Source: Hyphomicrobiales bacterium (lineage in GTDB: Bacteria; Pseudomonadota; Alphaproteobacteria; Rhizobiales; Beijerinckiaceae). From it: 64,000 bases of DNA. Position 1 is the stretch's first letter, and the number at the start of each line of letters is the position of its first letter. Positions 55,323 to 63,884 of the stretch are shown in pieces. The stretch is taken from contig JAIXTP010000027.1 of the NCBI GenBank assembly GCA_027483895.1, positions 96,638 to 160,637 on the forward strand. The letters run 5' to 3'. Below the pieces are notes generated by a model. It saw only the letters and a list, made by a program, of their open reading frames with translations. It ran no database searches and was not told where the DNA came from. The position numbers were made by a program, and so were the translations under genes.

Positions 55323-55946
55323 TGCGAGGTCGCGGCCTTGGCCCAGAAACGACTTTATGACCCCGATTGGCGCGACCGCTGGTTCGAATGGCGCAACGGC
55401 CTCGACGTCGAGGCCAAGGTGCCGCACGAGCGGCTGACCGCGACCGCGCCGGGCGACATCGCTTTCGCGACCTCCTACCAGCCCATGGCGATCCGGACGC
55501 TGAAGGCGGTGCATGCGGCCGCAGCCCGGACGGGCATCGCCTTCCGGCGTTTCGTCGATATCGGCTGCGGCAAGGGCAAGGCCTGTCTCTGGACGGCACG
55601 GACGGGACGTTTCCCCGCTTGCCTCGGGATCGACTTCTCCGCCGAACTGGTCGCGATCGCCGAGCGGAACCGCAGGATCTTCCCCACGCCGGTGCCGGTG
55701 GAATTCCGCGTCGCCAATGCGCGCGATTTCCGGCTTCCGGACGAGACCTCGCTCGTCTTCCTCTTCAACCCGTTCGACGACGAGATGCTCGATCTCTTTC
55801 TGGAGACGAACGCGGTTCATTTCCGCCGGCGCGGTTCGGTGATCGCCTATGTCTACGATCTGCACCGCGAAGTGCCGGCGGCGCACGGCTTCCGCACGGT
55901 GCATGACGACCCGAAGCGGCGGCTGTCTCTGCACCGGATCATGTGA
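55209..55946 (+). CDS. Class I SAM-dependent methyltransferase
   Basis: Up to 245 residues. SAM motif I is FVDIGCGKGKACLW, followed by LGIDFSAELVAIAERN and the catalytic-region strand LVFLFNPFDDEML, near NPPY-type motifs. The GTG at 55209 lies inside the recombinase remnant on the other strand and has no clear ribosome-binding site, so the true start is probably later (a TTG at 55338 is one option) or the 5' end was replaced when the region was rearranged. Substrate unknown. A gap of 81 bases separates it from the ABC-F gene. Confidence 0.65.
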   Translation: MSGAAFQACTASRPSRVAARTLLSALLSCRFRRKARLECEVAALAQKRLYDPDWRDRWFEWRNGLDVEAKVPHERLTATAPGDIAFATSYQPMAIRTLKAVHAAAARTGIAFRRFVDIGCGKGKACLWTARTGRFPACLGIDFSAELVAIAERNRRIFPTPVPVEFRVANARDFRLPDETSLVFLFNPFDDEMLDLFLETNAVHFRRRGSVIAYVYDLHREVPAAHGFRTVHDDPKRRLSLHRIM

Positions 55947-56027
55947 CTTCGCCCGATCGGCGCTCGTCGGCGCGGGGAGGGCGTGCCATAAGGGCGCCCG
56001 CAAGAACGGAGCCGCGACCCTCTTCCC

Positions 56028-57650
56028 ATGATCCGCCTCGAAAACATCAGCAAGCAGAACGGCCATCAGCTTCTCTTCGTGGAGGCTTCGGCCGCCGTCC
56101 AAAGGGGCGAGAAGGTCGGGCTCGTGGGGCCGAACGGCGCGGGCAAGTCGACGCTGTTCCGCCTGATCACCGGGCAGGACGTGCCCGACGAGGGGCAGGT
56201 CTCGATCGATCGGGGCATCACGATCGGCTATTTCAGCCAGGACGTCGGTGAAATGTCGGGCCGCAGCGCGGTGGCCGAGGTGATGGAAGGCGCGGGACCG
56301 GTGAGCGTCGTCGCCGCCGAACTGCGCGAGCTCGAAGCCGCGATGATCGATCCGGACCGCACCGACGAGATGGACGAGATCCTCGCCCGCTACGGCGAGG
56401 TGCAGGCGCGCTACGAGGAACTCGACGGCTACGCGCTCGACGGCCGCGCCCGCGAGGTGCTGGCGGGGCTGAGCTTCACGCCCGAGATGATGGACGGCGA
56501 CGTCGGCAATCTCTCCGGGGGCTGGAAGATGCGCGTGGCGCTCGCCCGCATCCTGCTGATGCGGCCCGACGCGATGCTGCTCGACGAGCCGAGCAACCAT
56601 CTCGACCTCGAAAGCCTCATCTGGCTGGAGCAATTCCTGAAGGGATATGAAGGCGCTCTGCTGATGACCTCGCATGACCGCGAGTTCATGAACCGCATCG
56701 TCGGCAAGATCGTCGAGATCGACGGCGGCTCGCTCACCTCCTATTCCGGCGATTACGAATTCTATGCCCGGCAGCGGGCGCTGAACGAAAAGCAGCAGCA
56801 GGCGCAGTTCGAGCGCCAGCAGGCCATGCTGGCCAAGGAGATCCAGTTCATCGAGCGCTTCAAGGCGCGCGCCTCGCATGCCGCGCAGGTGCAGAGCCGG
56901 GTGAAGAAGCTCGAAAAGATCGAACGGGTCGAGCCGCCGCGCCGGCGCGAGGCCGTGTCCTTCGATTTTCCGCCCGCCCCGCGCTCCGGCGAGGACGTGG
57001 TGACGCTGAAGGGCGTGGCCAAGCGCTACGGCTCGCGCAGCATCCATGAGGGGCTCGACTTCCAGATCCGCCGGCGCGAGCGCTGGTGCGTTTTGGGCGT
57101 CAACGGTGCCGGCAAGTCGACGCTTCTGAAGCTCGTCGTCGGGGCGACCGAGCCCGACGAAGGCAGCGTCAGCGTCGGCGGCAGCGTGAAGACGGGCTAT
57201 TTCGCACAGCACGCGATGGAGCTGCTCGAGGGCGAGCGGACCGTCTTCGAATTCCTGGAGGATTCCTTCCCTCAGGCGGCGCAGGGCTCGCTGCGGACGC
57301 TCGCGGGGTGCTTCGGCTTTTCGGGCGACGACGTCGAGAAGCGCTGCCGGGTGCTGTCGGGCGGCGAGAAGGCGCGGCTCGTGATGGCGCGGATGCTCTA
57401 TGACCCGCCGAACTTCCTCGTGCTCGACGAGCCGACCAACCATCTCGACATGGCGACCAAGGAAATGCTGATCGAGGCGCTGGCGCGCTACGAAGGCGCG
57501 ATGCTCTTCGTCTCGCACGACCGGCACTTCCTTGCGGCCTTGTCCGATCGCGTGCTCGAAATCACGCCCGAAGGCGTGCACGCCTATGGCGGCGGCTACA
57601 CGGAATACGTGGCGCGGACCGGGCGCGAGGCGCCCGGCCTCAGGAGTTGA
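56028..57650 (+). CDS. ABC-F family ATPase
   Basis: A 540-residue soluble protein with two ABC domains and no membrane helices. Walker A motifs are GPNGAGKSTLFRL and GVNGAGKSTLLKL; signature and Walker B regions are LSGGWKMRVALARILL with LLDEPSNHLDLE, and LSGGEKARLVMARMLY with LVLDEPTNHLD. A charged linker with FERQQAMLAKEIQFIERFKAR joins the domains. ABC-F proteins bind the ribosomal E site and regulate or rescue translation. The subfamily (EttA/Uup/YheS-like) is not resolved. It converges head-on with the ABC sugar ATPase gene with no spacer. Confidence 0.9.
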   Translation: MIRLENISKQNGHQLLFVEASAAVQRGEKVGLVGPNGAGKSTLFRLITGQDVPDEGQVSIDRGITIGYFSQDVGEMSGRSAVAEVMEGAGPVSVVAAELRELEAAMIDPDRTDEMDEILARYGEVQARYEELDGYALDGRAREVLAGLSFTPEMMDGDVGNLSGGWKMRVALARILLMRPDAMLLDEPSNHLDLESLIWLEQFLKGYEGALLMTSHDREFMNRIVGKIVEIDGGSLTSYSGDYEFYARQRALNEKQQQAQFERQQAMLAKEIQFIERFKARASHAAQVQSRVKKLEKIERVEPPRRREAVSFDFPPAPRSGEDVVTLKGVAKRYGSRSIHEGLDFQIRRRERWCVLGVNGAGKSTLLKLVVGATEPDEGSVSVGGSVKTGYFAQHAMELLEGERTVFEFLEDSFPQAAQGSLRTLAGCFGFSGDDVEKRCRVLSGGEKARLVMARMLYDPPNFLVLDEPTNHLDMATKEMLIEALARYEGAMLFVSHDRHFLAALSDRVLEITPEGVHAYGGGYTEYVARTGREAPGLRS

Positions 57651-58436
57651 TCAGCGGCCGCTCGCGATCGCGCTGAGATCCTCGCGGGCGCCGCCCACGA
57701 TGAACTTCACGATCTCGTCCATGTCCGTCTCGCTCGTCCGCCGCTCGGCGACCGTGCGGCCGGACTGCATGACCGTGATCTTGTCGGCGACCTGGAAGAT
57801 GTCCTGCAGGCGGTGGCTGATGATGATCACGGCCACGCCGTTGCGCTTCAGGTCGCGGATGATGTCGAGCACCTTGCCGACCTCCTTGACCGCGAGCGCC
57901 GCGGTGGGCTCGTCCATGATGACGAGCTTGGCCTTGAAGGCGACGGCGCGGGCGATGGCCACGGCCTGCTGCTGGCCGCCCGACATCTTCTCCACGAGCA
58001 GCCGGACCGACTTGATGTGGATCTTCAGCTCGTCGAGGAGCTGCGTCGTCCGCTTCTCCATCTCCTCTTCGTCGAGCGCCATGCGGAGCCCGAGCAGACC
58101 CTTCTTCCGGATCTCGCGGCCGAGAAACACGTTCGCGACCACGTCGAGATTCGGGGCGAGGGCGAGGTTCTGGTAGATCATCTCGATCCCGGCGGAGCGG
58201 GAGTCGCTCGGAGTACCGAAGGCGACCTCGCGTCCTTCGAGTCGGATCGCGCCTTCGGTCGGCTGATGAACGCCGGTGAGGACCTTCATCAGCGTGGACT
58301 TGCCGGCGCCGTTGTCCCCCACGAGGCCCATGACCTCGCCGGGTGCGACGGAGAGCGATGCGCCCTGCAGGGCCTGCACGGCCCCGAAGGTCTTGCGGAT
58401 GTCGCGCAGTTCGACGAGCGGTGCAGCGGTGCTCAT
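57651..58436 (-). CDS. Ribose-type ABC transporter ATP-binding protein, single-domain form
   Basis: A 261-residue ATPase. Walker A is GLVGDNGAGKSTLMKVL, the signature is MSGGQQQAVAIARAV, Walker B is KLVIMDEPTAALAV, and the H-loop is IIISHRL. Only one nucleotide-binding domain is present, whereas many ribose-type importers use a double-domain RbsA. The VxxGxxxxFGxPxxSRxxGI region is typical of the sugar family. ATG 58436 overlaps the permease stop by ATGA. Last gene of the uptake operon. Confidence 0.9.
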   Translation of the reverse strand: MSTAAPLVELRDIRKTFGAVQALQGASLSVAPGEVMGLVGDNGAGKSTLMKVLTGVHQPTEGAIRLEGREVAFGTPSDSRSAGIEMIYQNLALAPNLDVVANVFLGREIRKKGLLGLRMALDEEEMEKRTTQLLDELKIHIKSVRLLVEKMSGGQQQAVAIARAVAFKAKLVIMDEPTAALAVKEVGKVLDIIRDLKRNGVAVIIISHRLQDIFQVADKITVMQSGRTVAERRTSETDMDEIVKFIVGGAREDLSAIASGR

Positions 58437-59416
58437 GCACGCCCCCGTTTCAGCTGATCCACATAGACCGCACCGGCGATGATGATGCCGATCGCGACCA
58501 TCTGGTAATAGGTCGAGACGTTGATGAGGTTCAGGCCGTTGGTCAGGATCGCCATGACGACGACGCCGAGGAACGTATTGAAGATGCTTCCCCGGCCGCG
58601 GCCGAGCGCCGTGCCGCCGATGACGGTGGCGGCGATGGATTCGAGCTCCATCTGCTCGCCGAGCGTGGCATGCGCGGAGACCGCGCGGGAGGTGAGCACG
58701 AGTGCGGCGAGGCCGACGAGCGCGCCGTGCAGCGACCACACCGCGATGCGGATCCGCGGCACGTTGATGCCGGAGAAGGTCGCCGCGTCCTGATTGCCGC
58801 CGATGGCGTAGACGTGCCGTCCGAACCATGTGCGCTTCATGAGCCAGGCGCAGAAGATGAAGACGACAGCCGCGATGATGCCGGGCACGGGGATCGTGAG
58901 GATCTGGCCCGCGGCGAGATCGCCGAATTCGAAGGGCAGGTCGGTGATCGGCAGGCCGCCGGAAATGATGAGGGCGAGGCCGCGCGCCGCCGAGAACATC
59001 GCCAGCGTGGCGATGAAGGCGGGCAGGCCCGCCTTGGCGACCATGATGCCGTTGAAGGCCCCGATCAGGGTTCCGGACAGGATCGCCGCCGCGACGCCGG
59101 CCCAGAGCCCGTGCTCGACCATCACCATCGAACTGACGACGCTGATCAGTCCGATCACCATGCCGACCGAGAGGTCGAAGCCGCCGGACAGGATCACCAT
59201 CGTCTGCCCGCAGGCCACGATGCCGAGGATGGAGGTCTGGCGAAGCACGTTGCGGATGTTCGTGCCGCTGTAGAAATTCGGGTTGAGCAGGGAGAAGACG
59301 GCGATCATCGCGAGGATCACGGCGATCAGGCCGAGGCTGTTCGAGCCTGCGGAGTCTTTCCAGAAGCTGCGGCTTGGTGCGGGCGACGCCGCTTCCGTCC
59401 GGTCGATGGTGGCCAT
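58433..59416 (-). CDS. Ribose-type ABC transporter permease
   Basis: A 327-residue inner-membrane protein of the RbsC/BPD_transp_2 family with about ten helices. Family motifs are NVLRQTSILGIVACGQTMVILSGGFDLSVG and GAFNGIMVAKAGLPAFIATLAMFSAARGL, plus AIGGNQDAATFSGINVPRIR, the EAA-like cytoplasmic loop. ATG 59416 with a GGGAGAG site is chosen over an upstream Met at 59464. Two permease copies form the channel for the sugar brought by the binding protein encoded upstream. Confidence 0.92.
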   Translation of the reverse strand: MATIDRTEAASPAPSRSFWKDSAGSNSLGLIAVILAMIAVFSLLNPNFYSGTNIRNVLRQTSILGIVACGQTMVILSGGFDLSVGMVIGLISVVSSMVMVEHGLWAGVAAAILSGTLIGAFNGIMVAKAGLPAFIATLAMFSAARGLALIISGGLPITDLPFEFGDLAAGQILTIPVPGIIAAVVFIFCAWLMKRTWFGRHVYAIGGNQDAATFSGINVPRIRIAVWSLHGALVGLAALVLTSRAVSAHATLGEQMELESIAATVIGGTALGRGRGSIFNTFLGVVVMAILTNGLNLINVSTYYQMVAIGIIIAGAVYVDQLKRGRA

Positions 59417-59500
59417 CGTTCGGGCACTCTCCCTGTTCGGATCGAGGAAGGGCGGAGGCGGCAAGGCACCTCCGCCGTCTGTTCGGATCGAGCCCTGCGC

Positions 59501-60508
59501 TCAGCGCAGCGGCGGCTTCCAGCCCTTGGGCTGCCGGACGGCCGAAATGTCGACGGTGTCGGCATTGTCCTTGGTGATCACGATGGTCGGCGTGATCACG
59601 TCGGTCGGCACGGCTTCCTTATTGATCGCGCGGACCGCCGCCCAGACGCCGTAGCGTCCCATCGTGACGGGCGACTGCGCCATGGCCGCGGTGATCCAGC
59701 CCTCGCGCACGAAGCGCTCGGTGTCGTCATTGTAGTCGACCGTGGTGATGACGATGTCGCCGGGCTTCTTGCCTTGCGCGCGCGCCACCTGGGCCGCGCC
59801 GATGGCGAGACGGTCGGCGCTGGTGAACACCGCGTCGATCTTCGGGAAGGTCTGCGACCAGTCCTCCATCAGCTTCACGCCGCGGTCGGTGCCGTTGGGC
59901 GTCCACTGTTCCGACAGGATCTTGATGTCGGGGAATTTGGCGACGTAGTCCTGGAAACCCTTGGCGCGGTTGATGAAGGCGCCGTTGCCGCTGACGCCGC
60001 TCATCATCACGACATTGCCCTTGCCGTTGAGCTTCTTGGCGATGAATTCGCCCTGAAGACGGCCCATCTCGTAGTCGTCCGAACGGATCCGGCCGAGCAC
60101 CTTGGGGTGGTCGCTCATGATGTTGACGTTGACGACCGGGATGCCCGCGGCGAGCGCCTGATCGATCTGCGCGAGCGCGGTGACGCCGGTGCCCGGAACG
60201 AAGGCGATCACGTCGACCTTGTTCGCGATCAGGTCTTCCATCTGCGAGACCTGCTTGGCGACGTTCTTGTGTTCGCCCGCATCGTAGAGGATGACCTTCA
60301 TCCCCATCTTGGTCGCCTCGTCCACGAAGCCGTAGGCCTGCGCGACGAAGTGCGGGATCGACATGTTCGGTTCGAGCACGCCGATCGTGTAGCTCTTGTC
60401 CGGCTTCGGCGGCGCCGTGATCGTGCTCTGCGCCGCAACCGGCACGGCCGCCGCCGTCAGGATCGCTGCGACGGCCCCCGCCTGCCGCAGAATATGTCCG
60501 ATAGTCAT
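59501..60508 (-). CDS. Ribose-type substrate-binding protein
   Basis: A 335-residue periplasmic protein with a signal peptide ending near AAQS (residues 1-27). The Peripla_BP_4 pattern is YTIGVLEPNMSIPHFVAQAYGFVDEA, NKVDVIAFVPGTGVTALAQIDQALAAGIPVVNVN and VFTSADRLAIGAAQVARAQG. It should bind the sugar or sugar-like ligand and deliver it to the permease. The conserved N and D residues for pentose binding are not clear enough to name the ligand. It lies between the SDR and permease genes, 64 and 84 bases from each. Confidence 0.9.
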   Translation of the reverse strand: MTIGHILRQAGAVAAILTAAAVPVAAQSTITAPPKPDKSYTIGVLEPNMSIPHFVAQAYGFVDEATKMGMKVILYDAGEHKNVAKQVSQMEDLIANKVDVIAFVPGTGVTALAQIDQALAAGIPVVNVNIMSDHPKVLGRIRSDDYEMGRLQGEFIAKKLNGKGNVVMMSGVSGNGAFINRAKGFQDYVAKFPDIKILSEQWTPNGTDRGVKLMEDWSQTFPKIDAVFTSADRLAIGAAQVARAQGKKPGDIVITTVDYNDDTERFVREGWITAAMAQSPVTMGRYGVWAAVRAINKEAVPTDVITPTIVITKDNADTVDISAVRQPKGWKPPLR

Positions 60509-60572
60509 GGGCTTCCCTCCCTCTTGTTTCGGAAGCGCCGGATTGTTTCCCGGTCTTCTCCCTGTTCCGTCT

Positions 60573-61367
60573 TCAGTCCAGACGTCCCCCTGAAAAGCGT
60601 CGTCCCGGCACGGCCATGTAGAGGCCGACCGCTTGGCCCCCGTCGACCTCGACGATGGAGCCGGACATGTAGGATGATTTCTCGGAGGCGAGGAACACGG
60701 CCATGTTGGCCACTTCCTCGCCCGTCCCGATGCGGCCCACCGTGGTGCAGGCCTCGCGGCCGACGCGGATCTCGTCGTCCGCGTACATCGCCTCGGTTCC
60801 CGGCGTGCGGATGAAGCCCGGCGCGATGGCGTTGGCGCGGATGCCGTAGCGGCCCCATTCTATCGCCACCTGCTTGGTCATCATGATCAGCCCGGCCTTC
60901 ACCGTGCTGTAGGAGCCGGCCCAGTTGTAGGGCGCGAGCCCGGCGATGGACGCGATGTTGATGATGCAGCCGGACTTGCGGGCGATCATGGTCCGCCCGA
61001 CCGCCTGGGTCATCAGGAACGAGCCCTTGAGCCCGATATCGACCGTCGTCTGCCAATCGGCCTCGGGCAGCTCCTCGAGCTTTCCGGGCACGATCTTCAT
61101 CGCATTGTTCACGAGAATGTCGATGCGGCCGAACTTCGCCATGGCGGCGTCGACCAGCGCCTTGACCGAAGCGGCCTTCGTGACGTCCGCCGGAACCGAG
61201 ATCGCGTTCCCCGTCGTCGCGATCTCATGAGCCGTGGCGTCGCTCGTCGCGGCATCCACGTCCGAAATGACGACCGACGCACCTTCCGCCGCGTAGGCCA
61301 TCGCGATGTCCCGTCCGATCCCCCGACCGCTTCCGGTGACGATCGCAACCTTACCTTGTAATTCCAT
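60573..61367 (-). CDS. SDR family NAD(P)-dependent oxidoreductase
   Basis: A 264-residue classical short-chain dehydrogenase. The dinucleotide motif is VTGSGRGIGRDIA, ILVNNAMKIV is the NNAG-like motif (NNAM here), and the catalytic set is IASIAG (Ser), SYSTVKAG (Tyr/Lys). VEVDGGQAVGLYM ends the fold. ATG 61367 follows GGGGGGAA. It heads the transport operon, so it probably oxidises or epimerises the imported sugar or sugar alcohol. A TTGTATACAA palindrome lies about 140 bases upstream. Confidence 0.9.
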   Translation of the reverse strand: MELQGKVAIVTGSGRGIGRDIAMAYAAEGASVVISDVDAATSDATAHEIATTGNAISVPADVTKAASVKALVDAAMAKFGRIDILVNNAMKIVPGKLEELPEADWQTTVDIGLKGSFLMTQAVGRTMIARKSGCIINIASIAGLAPYNWAGSYSTVKAGLIMMTKQVAIEWGRYGIRANAIAPGFIRTPGTEAMYADDEIRVGREACTTVGRIGTGEEVANMAVFLASEKSSYMSGSIVEVDGGQAVGLYMAVPGRRFSGGRLD

Positions 61368-61504
61368 GCCGTTCCCCCCGACGAAGGGGAGCGTCGCGTC
61401 GAAGTATCGGGCCTGCAAGCGAAAAAGTTGTTGCGGCGCGGCGACCGCGACGCAGCATTTTTCGCAGTTTCAGCCGGGGCGTTGCACATTTTTCAGGCAG
61501 GGCT

Positions 61505-61514
61505 TTGTATACAA
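61505..61514. promoter_or_regulatory. Palindrome TTGTATACAA, possible GntR-family operator
   Basis: A perfect 10-base palindrome in the region between the SDR gene and the RraA-like gene. It fits the TNGT-N3-ACNA half-site style of the FadR/VanR branch of GntR regulators, which often control sugar-acid catabolic genes. No GntR gene is in the window. Most likely it controls the leftward SDR-ABC operon. Confidence 0.5.
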
Positions 61515-61577
61515 CCGGAAGTATGCAGCTCCGTCGGCTGTAAATCGCCCTTAAAAGGCGATGAAATTACTGCCTGA

Positions 61578-62267
61578 TCAGTCGACCGTGCGGACGCGGC
61601 CCCCGTCGTAAAGGGCCTTCACGAAGTCAGGCACCTGCAATCCGGCCTTCACCTTGGCCTCGAAGACCGATTCCGCCTGCCGGATTTCGGCGGTTCGGGC
61701 GATGACGCGGTCGATCAGTGCGAAGGGCACGACGACGGCGCCGTCGGCATCCGCGACGATGATGTCGCCCGTCTCCACGGTGACGCCGCCCACGACGACG
61801 GGCAGCCCGATCGTTCCCGGCCCGTTGCGTGCGGGCGAGTTCGGCGTGACGCCCGCCGCGAGGCAGGGCAGGCCGACGCCGCGGATGCCGGGCAGGTCGC
61901 GAACGCATCCGTCCGTGATGAAGCCGACCGCGCCCGCGTTCTTCGCCATGCCCAGCACGAGATCGCCCACGATCGCGGTCGTCCGATAGCCGTCCGCGGC
62001 GGCGACGAGCACGTCGCCCGCCGTGATGACGGGGAGGGCGGCCATCGCCGCGAGATTGTCCGCGGGGCCCGCATGGCAGGTCAGCGCGACGCCGCAGAAG
62101 GTCGAAGCGTCCGGGAAGCAGGCCTTGATCCCGGCATCGAGCGCGCCGCGCCCGTCCATCGCGTCGGCCACATGGCCCGTCGGCACGCCCGTGAGCGCCG
62201 CGATCTGGCCGGCCGAGGGGCGGCGGGTCGGGCGGCGGAGCGTGATCAGCGGAGGATCTTCGATCAT
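61578..62267 (-). CDS. RraA/HMG-aldolase family protein
   Basis: A 229-residue protein of the RraA-like fold. The conserved pocket motifs are VGDLVLGMAKNAGAVGFITDGCVRDLPGI and VGGVTVETGDIIVADADGAVVVP. Members are either class II pyruvate aldolases (4-hydroxy-4-methyl-2-oxoglutarate/4-carboxy type) or regulators of RNase E; the catabolic neighbours favour the enzyme. Start ATG 62267 overlaps the stop of the FMN-oxidase gene by ATGA, so the two are coupled. Confidence 0.85.
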   Translation of the reverse strand: MIEDPPLITLRRPTRRPSAGQIAALTGVPTGHVADAMDGRGALDAGIKACFPDASTFCGVALTCHAGPADNLAAMAALPVITAGDVLVAAADGYRTTAIVGDLVLGMAKNAGAVGFITDGCVRDLPGIRGVGLPCLAAGVTPNSPARNGPGTIGLPVVVGGVTVETGDIIVADADGAVVVPFALIDRVIARTAEIRQAESVFEAKVKAGLQVPDFVKALYDGGRVRTVD

Positions 62268-63493
62268 TCGGATGCGTCCTTCATCTTGCGGACCGGCCCC
62301 GCCGGAGGGCGGGCGGCTTTCCATGAGTCGAGGTCGGGGCGGGGCGCGAGCAGATGCGGGCCGAGCGCATCGATGCCGGCCGCACCGAGCAGTCCCATCA
62401 CCCGATCGATCTCGCGTCTGAAGATGTCGAGAACATGCGCCGCGCCGGCTTCGCCCGCCACCGCGAGGCCCCACAGAACGGGCCTGCCGACGAGGCAGCA
62501 TCGCGCGCCGAGCGCGAGCGCCTTCACGACGTCCGCGCCGCGCCGCACGCCGCCGTCCATCAGGACGGGAATCCGGCCGTCGACTCGTTCGACGATGGGA
62601 GGCAAGGCCCTGAAGGACGCGACGGCGCCGTCGAGCTGGCGCCCGCCGTGGTTGGAGACGATGATTCCGTCGACCCCCGCATCGACCGCGCGTGCCGCTT
62701 CGTCCGGATGCAGGATCCCCTTCAACAGGAGCGGCCCCCGCCAGCGTTCGCGGACCCGCGCGACGTCCTTCCACGACATCGACGGATCGAGCAGCGAGGC
62801 CATCTTGGCGGCGAGCGCCGCCGGGTCGGCAGCCTCGCCGGGCCGGACGTAATTGCCGAAGGTGATCGTCTTGAATTCGGGCGCCATGCGCAGGAGCCAG
62901 GGGAGGCTCGTCATCAAGGAGGGCAGGGCGGAAAGACGCAGGCGCGGGGGAATCGAGAAACCGTTGCGCGCGTCGCGTTCCCTGTTGCCGAGCAGCTGAT
63001 TGTCGATCGTCAGAACGAGCGCGTCATAGCCCGCAGCGGCCGCGCGGTCGGTCAGCTCGTCCGTGAACCCGCGGTCGCGATAGACGAAGACCTGCATCCA
63101 GCGCGGCGATGCACCGCCCGCGGCCAACTCCTCGAGCGTGCAGACCGAGCCGTGACTGAGGCAATAGGCGGTGCCCGCCGCGGCGGCCGCGCGCGCCGTC
63201 GCGATCTCTCCTTGCGGCCAGAAGAGCCCCGCAAGACCGGTCGGGCCGACGATCACGGGCAAAGCGAGTCGGCGCCCGAACAGTTCGACCGACAGATCGC
63301 GCGCGTCGGTGCCCTCGAGCGGCTTCGGCAGGAATTCGACGGCATCGAAGGCGGATTCGTTGGCGCGCAGCGTGCCCTCGTCCTCGGCGCCCCCGTCGGC
63401 GAAGTCGAAGACGGGGCGGGGAAGAGCGCGTTGCGCCATGCGCCGCATGGCCGCAACCGAGCCCCCTTCGCGCCTCCAGCGCTCCATGCTCAT
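62264..63493 (-). CDS. FMN-dependent alpha-hydroxy acid dehydrogenase/oxidase (LldD family)
   Basis: A 409-residue TIM-barrel flavoprotein. PVFDFADGGAEDEGTLRAN starts the family fold, GPTGLAGLFWPQGEIATARAA and ALVLTIDNQLLGNRERDARN bind FMN, and IIVSNHGGRQLDGA has the catalytic His/Arg pair followed by the phosphate site PVLMDGGVRRGADVVKALALGA. It oxidises an L-2-hydroxy acid (lactate, glycolate or mandelate type) to the 2-oxo acid, which could then serve a pyruvate-type aldolase. It is the first gene of the leftward cluster. Start at 63493 or the Met two codons later. Confidence 0.9.
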   Translation of the reverse strand: MSMERWRREGGSVAAMRRMAQRALPRPVFDFADGGAEDEGTLRANESAFDAVEFLPKPLEGTDARDLSVELFGRRLALPVIVGPTGLAGLFWPQGEIATARAAAAAGTAYCLSHGSVCTLEELAAGGASPRWMQVFVYRDRGFTDELTDRAAAAGYDALVLTIDNQLLGNRERDARNGFSIPPRLRLSALPSLMTSLPWLLRMAPEFKTITFGNYVRPGEAADPAALAAKMASLLDPSMSWKDVARVRERWRGPLLLKGILHPDEAARAVDAGVDGIIVSNHGGRQLDGAVASFRALPPIVERVDGRIPVLMDGGVRRGADVVKALALGARCCLVGRPVLWGLAVAGEAGAAHVLDIFRREIDRVMGLLGAAGIDALGPHLLAPRPDLDSWKAARPPAGPVRKMKDASE

Positions 63494-63679
63494 GAGTCGT
63501 CCCGCCCGACGGCCGTCCCGTCCCGCTCAGGCTCGCGTTCGGGCCGCCTTCCGGCAAGGAAAAAAGTTTTTGCAACGGCGAAGCCGAAGCGTTCCGAGGC
63601 CGCCTCGAAGACGCAAAAAACGCTCGGCAGAGCGCGCGCGATGTTGTAGATCACCCGGCGACGCCCGAAGGGTGCGTCC

Positions 63680-63753
63680 GCGGGTATAGCTCAATGGTAG
63701 AGCAGCAGCCTTCCAAGCTGAATACGCGGGTTCGATTCCCGCTACCCGCTCCA
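63680..63753 (+). tRNA. tRNA-Gly (anticodon TCC)
   Basis: A 74-nt cloverleaf with encoded CCA. The acceptor stem pairs GCGGGTA with TACCCGC. The anticodon arm CAGCC-TTCCAAG-CTG contains TCC (GGA codons). T arm is CGGGTTCGATTCCCG. It precedes tuf as in many alphaproteobacteria and is probably cotranscribed with it. Confidence 0.95.
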
Positions 63754-63836
63754 GACTTCTCCGCCGGCTGACATCTCCCGATCCCCGATCTTGCGGAACC
63801 GGAGAAAAGCCACTATCGAACCGCCTCGTTGAAACG

Positions 63837-63852
63837 GGAGCCATGCGGCTCC
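63837..63852 (+). promoter_or_regulatory. Small hairpin in the tuf leader
   Basis: Perfect stem GGAGCC/GGCTCC with an ATGC loop between tRNA-Gly and tuf. It might mark the tRNA-mRNA processing junction or a leader structure. No T run follows, so it is not a terminator. Confidence 0.35.
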
Positions 63853-63884
63853 GCCTGCGCTGACGGCATGAATCGGAACGGGAC

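Noticed and set aside
54987..57581. Long leftward frame running from the integrase remnant through the ABC-F gene
   Set aside because: Only the last 110 codons resemble an integrase; the rest is antisense to the methyltransferase and ABC-F genes.
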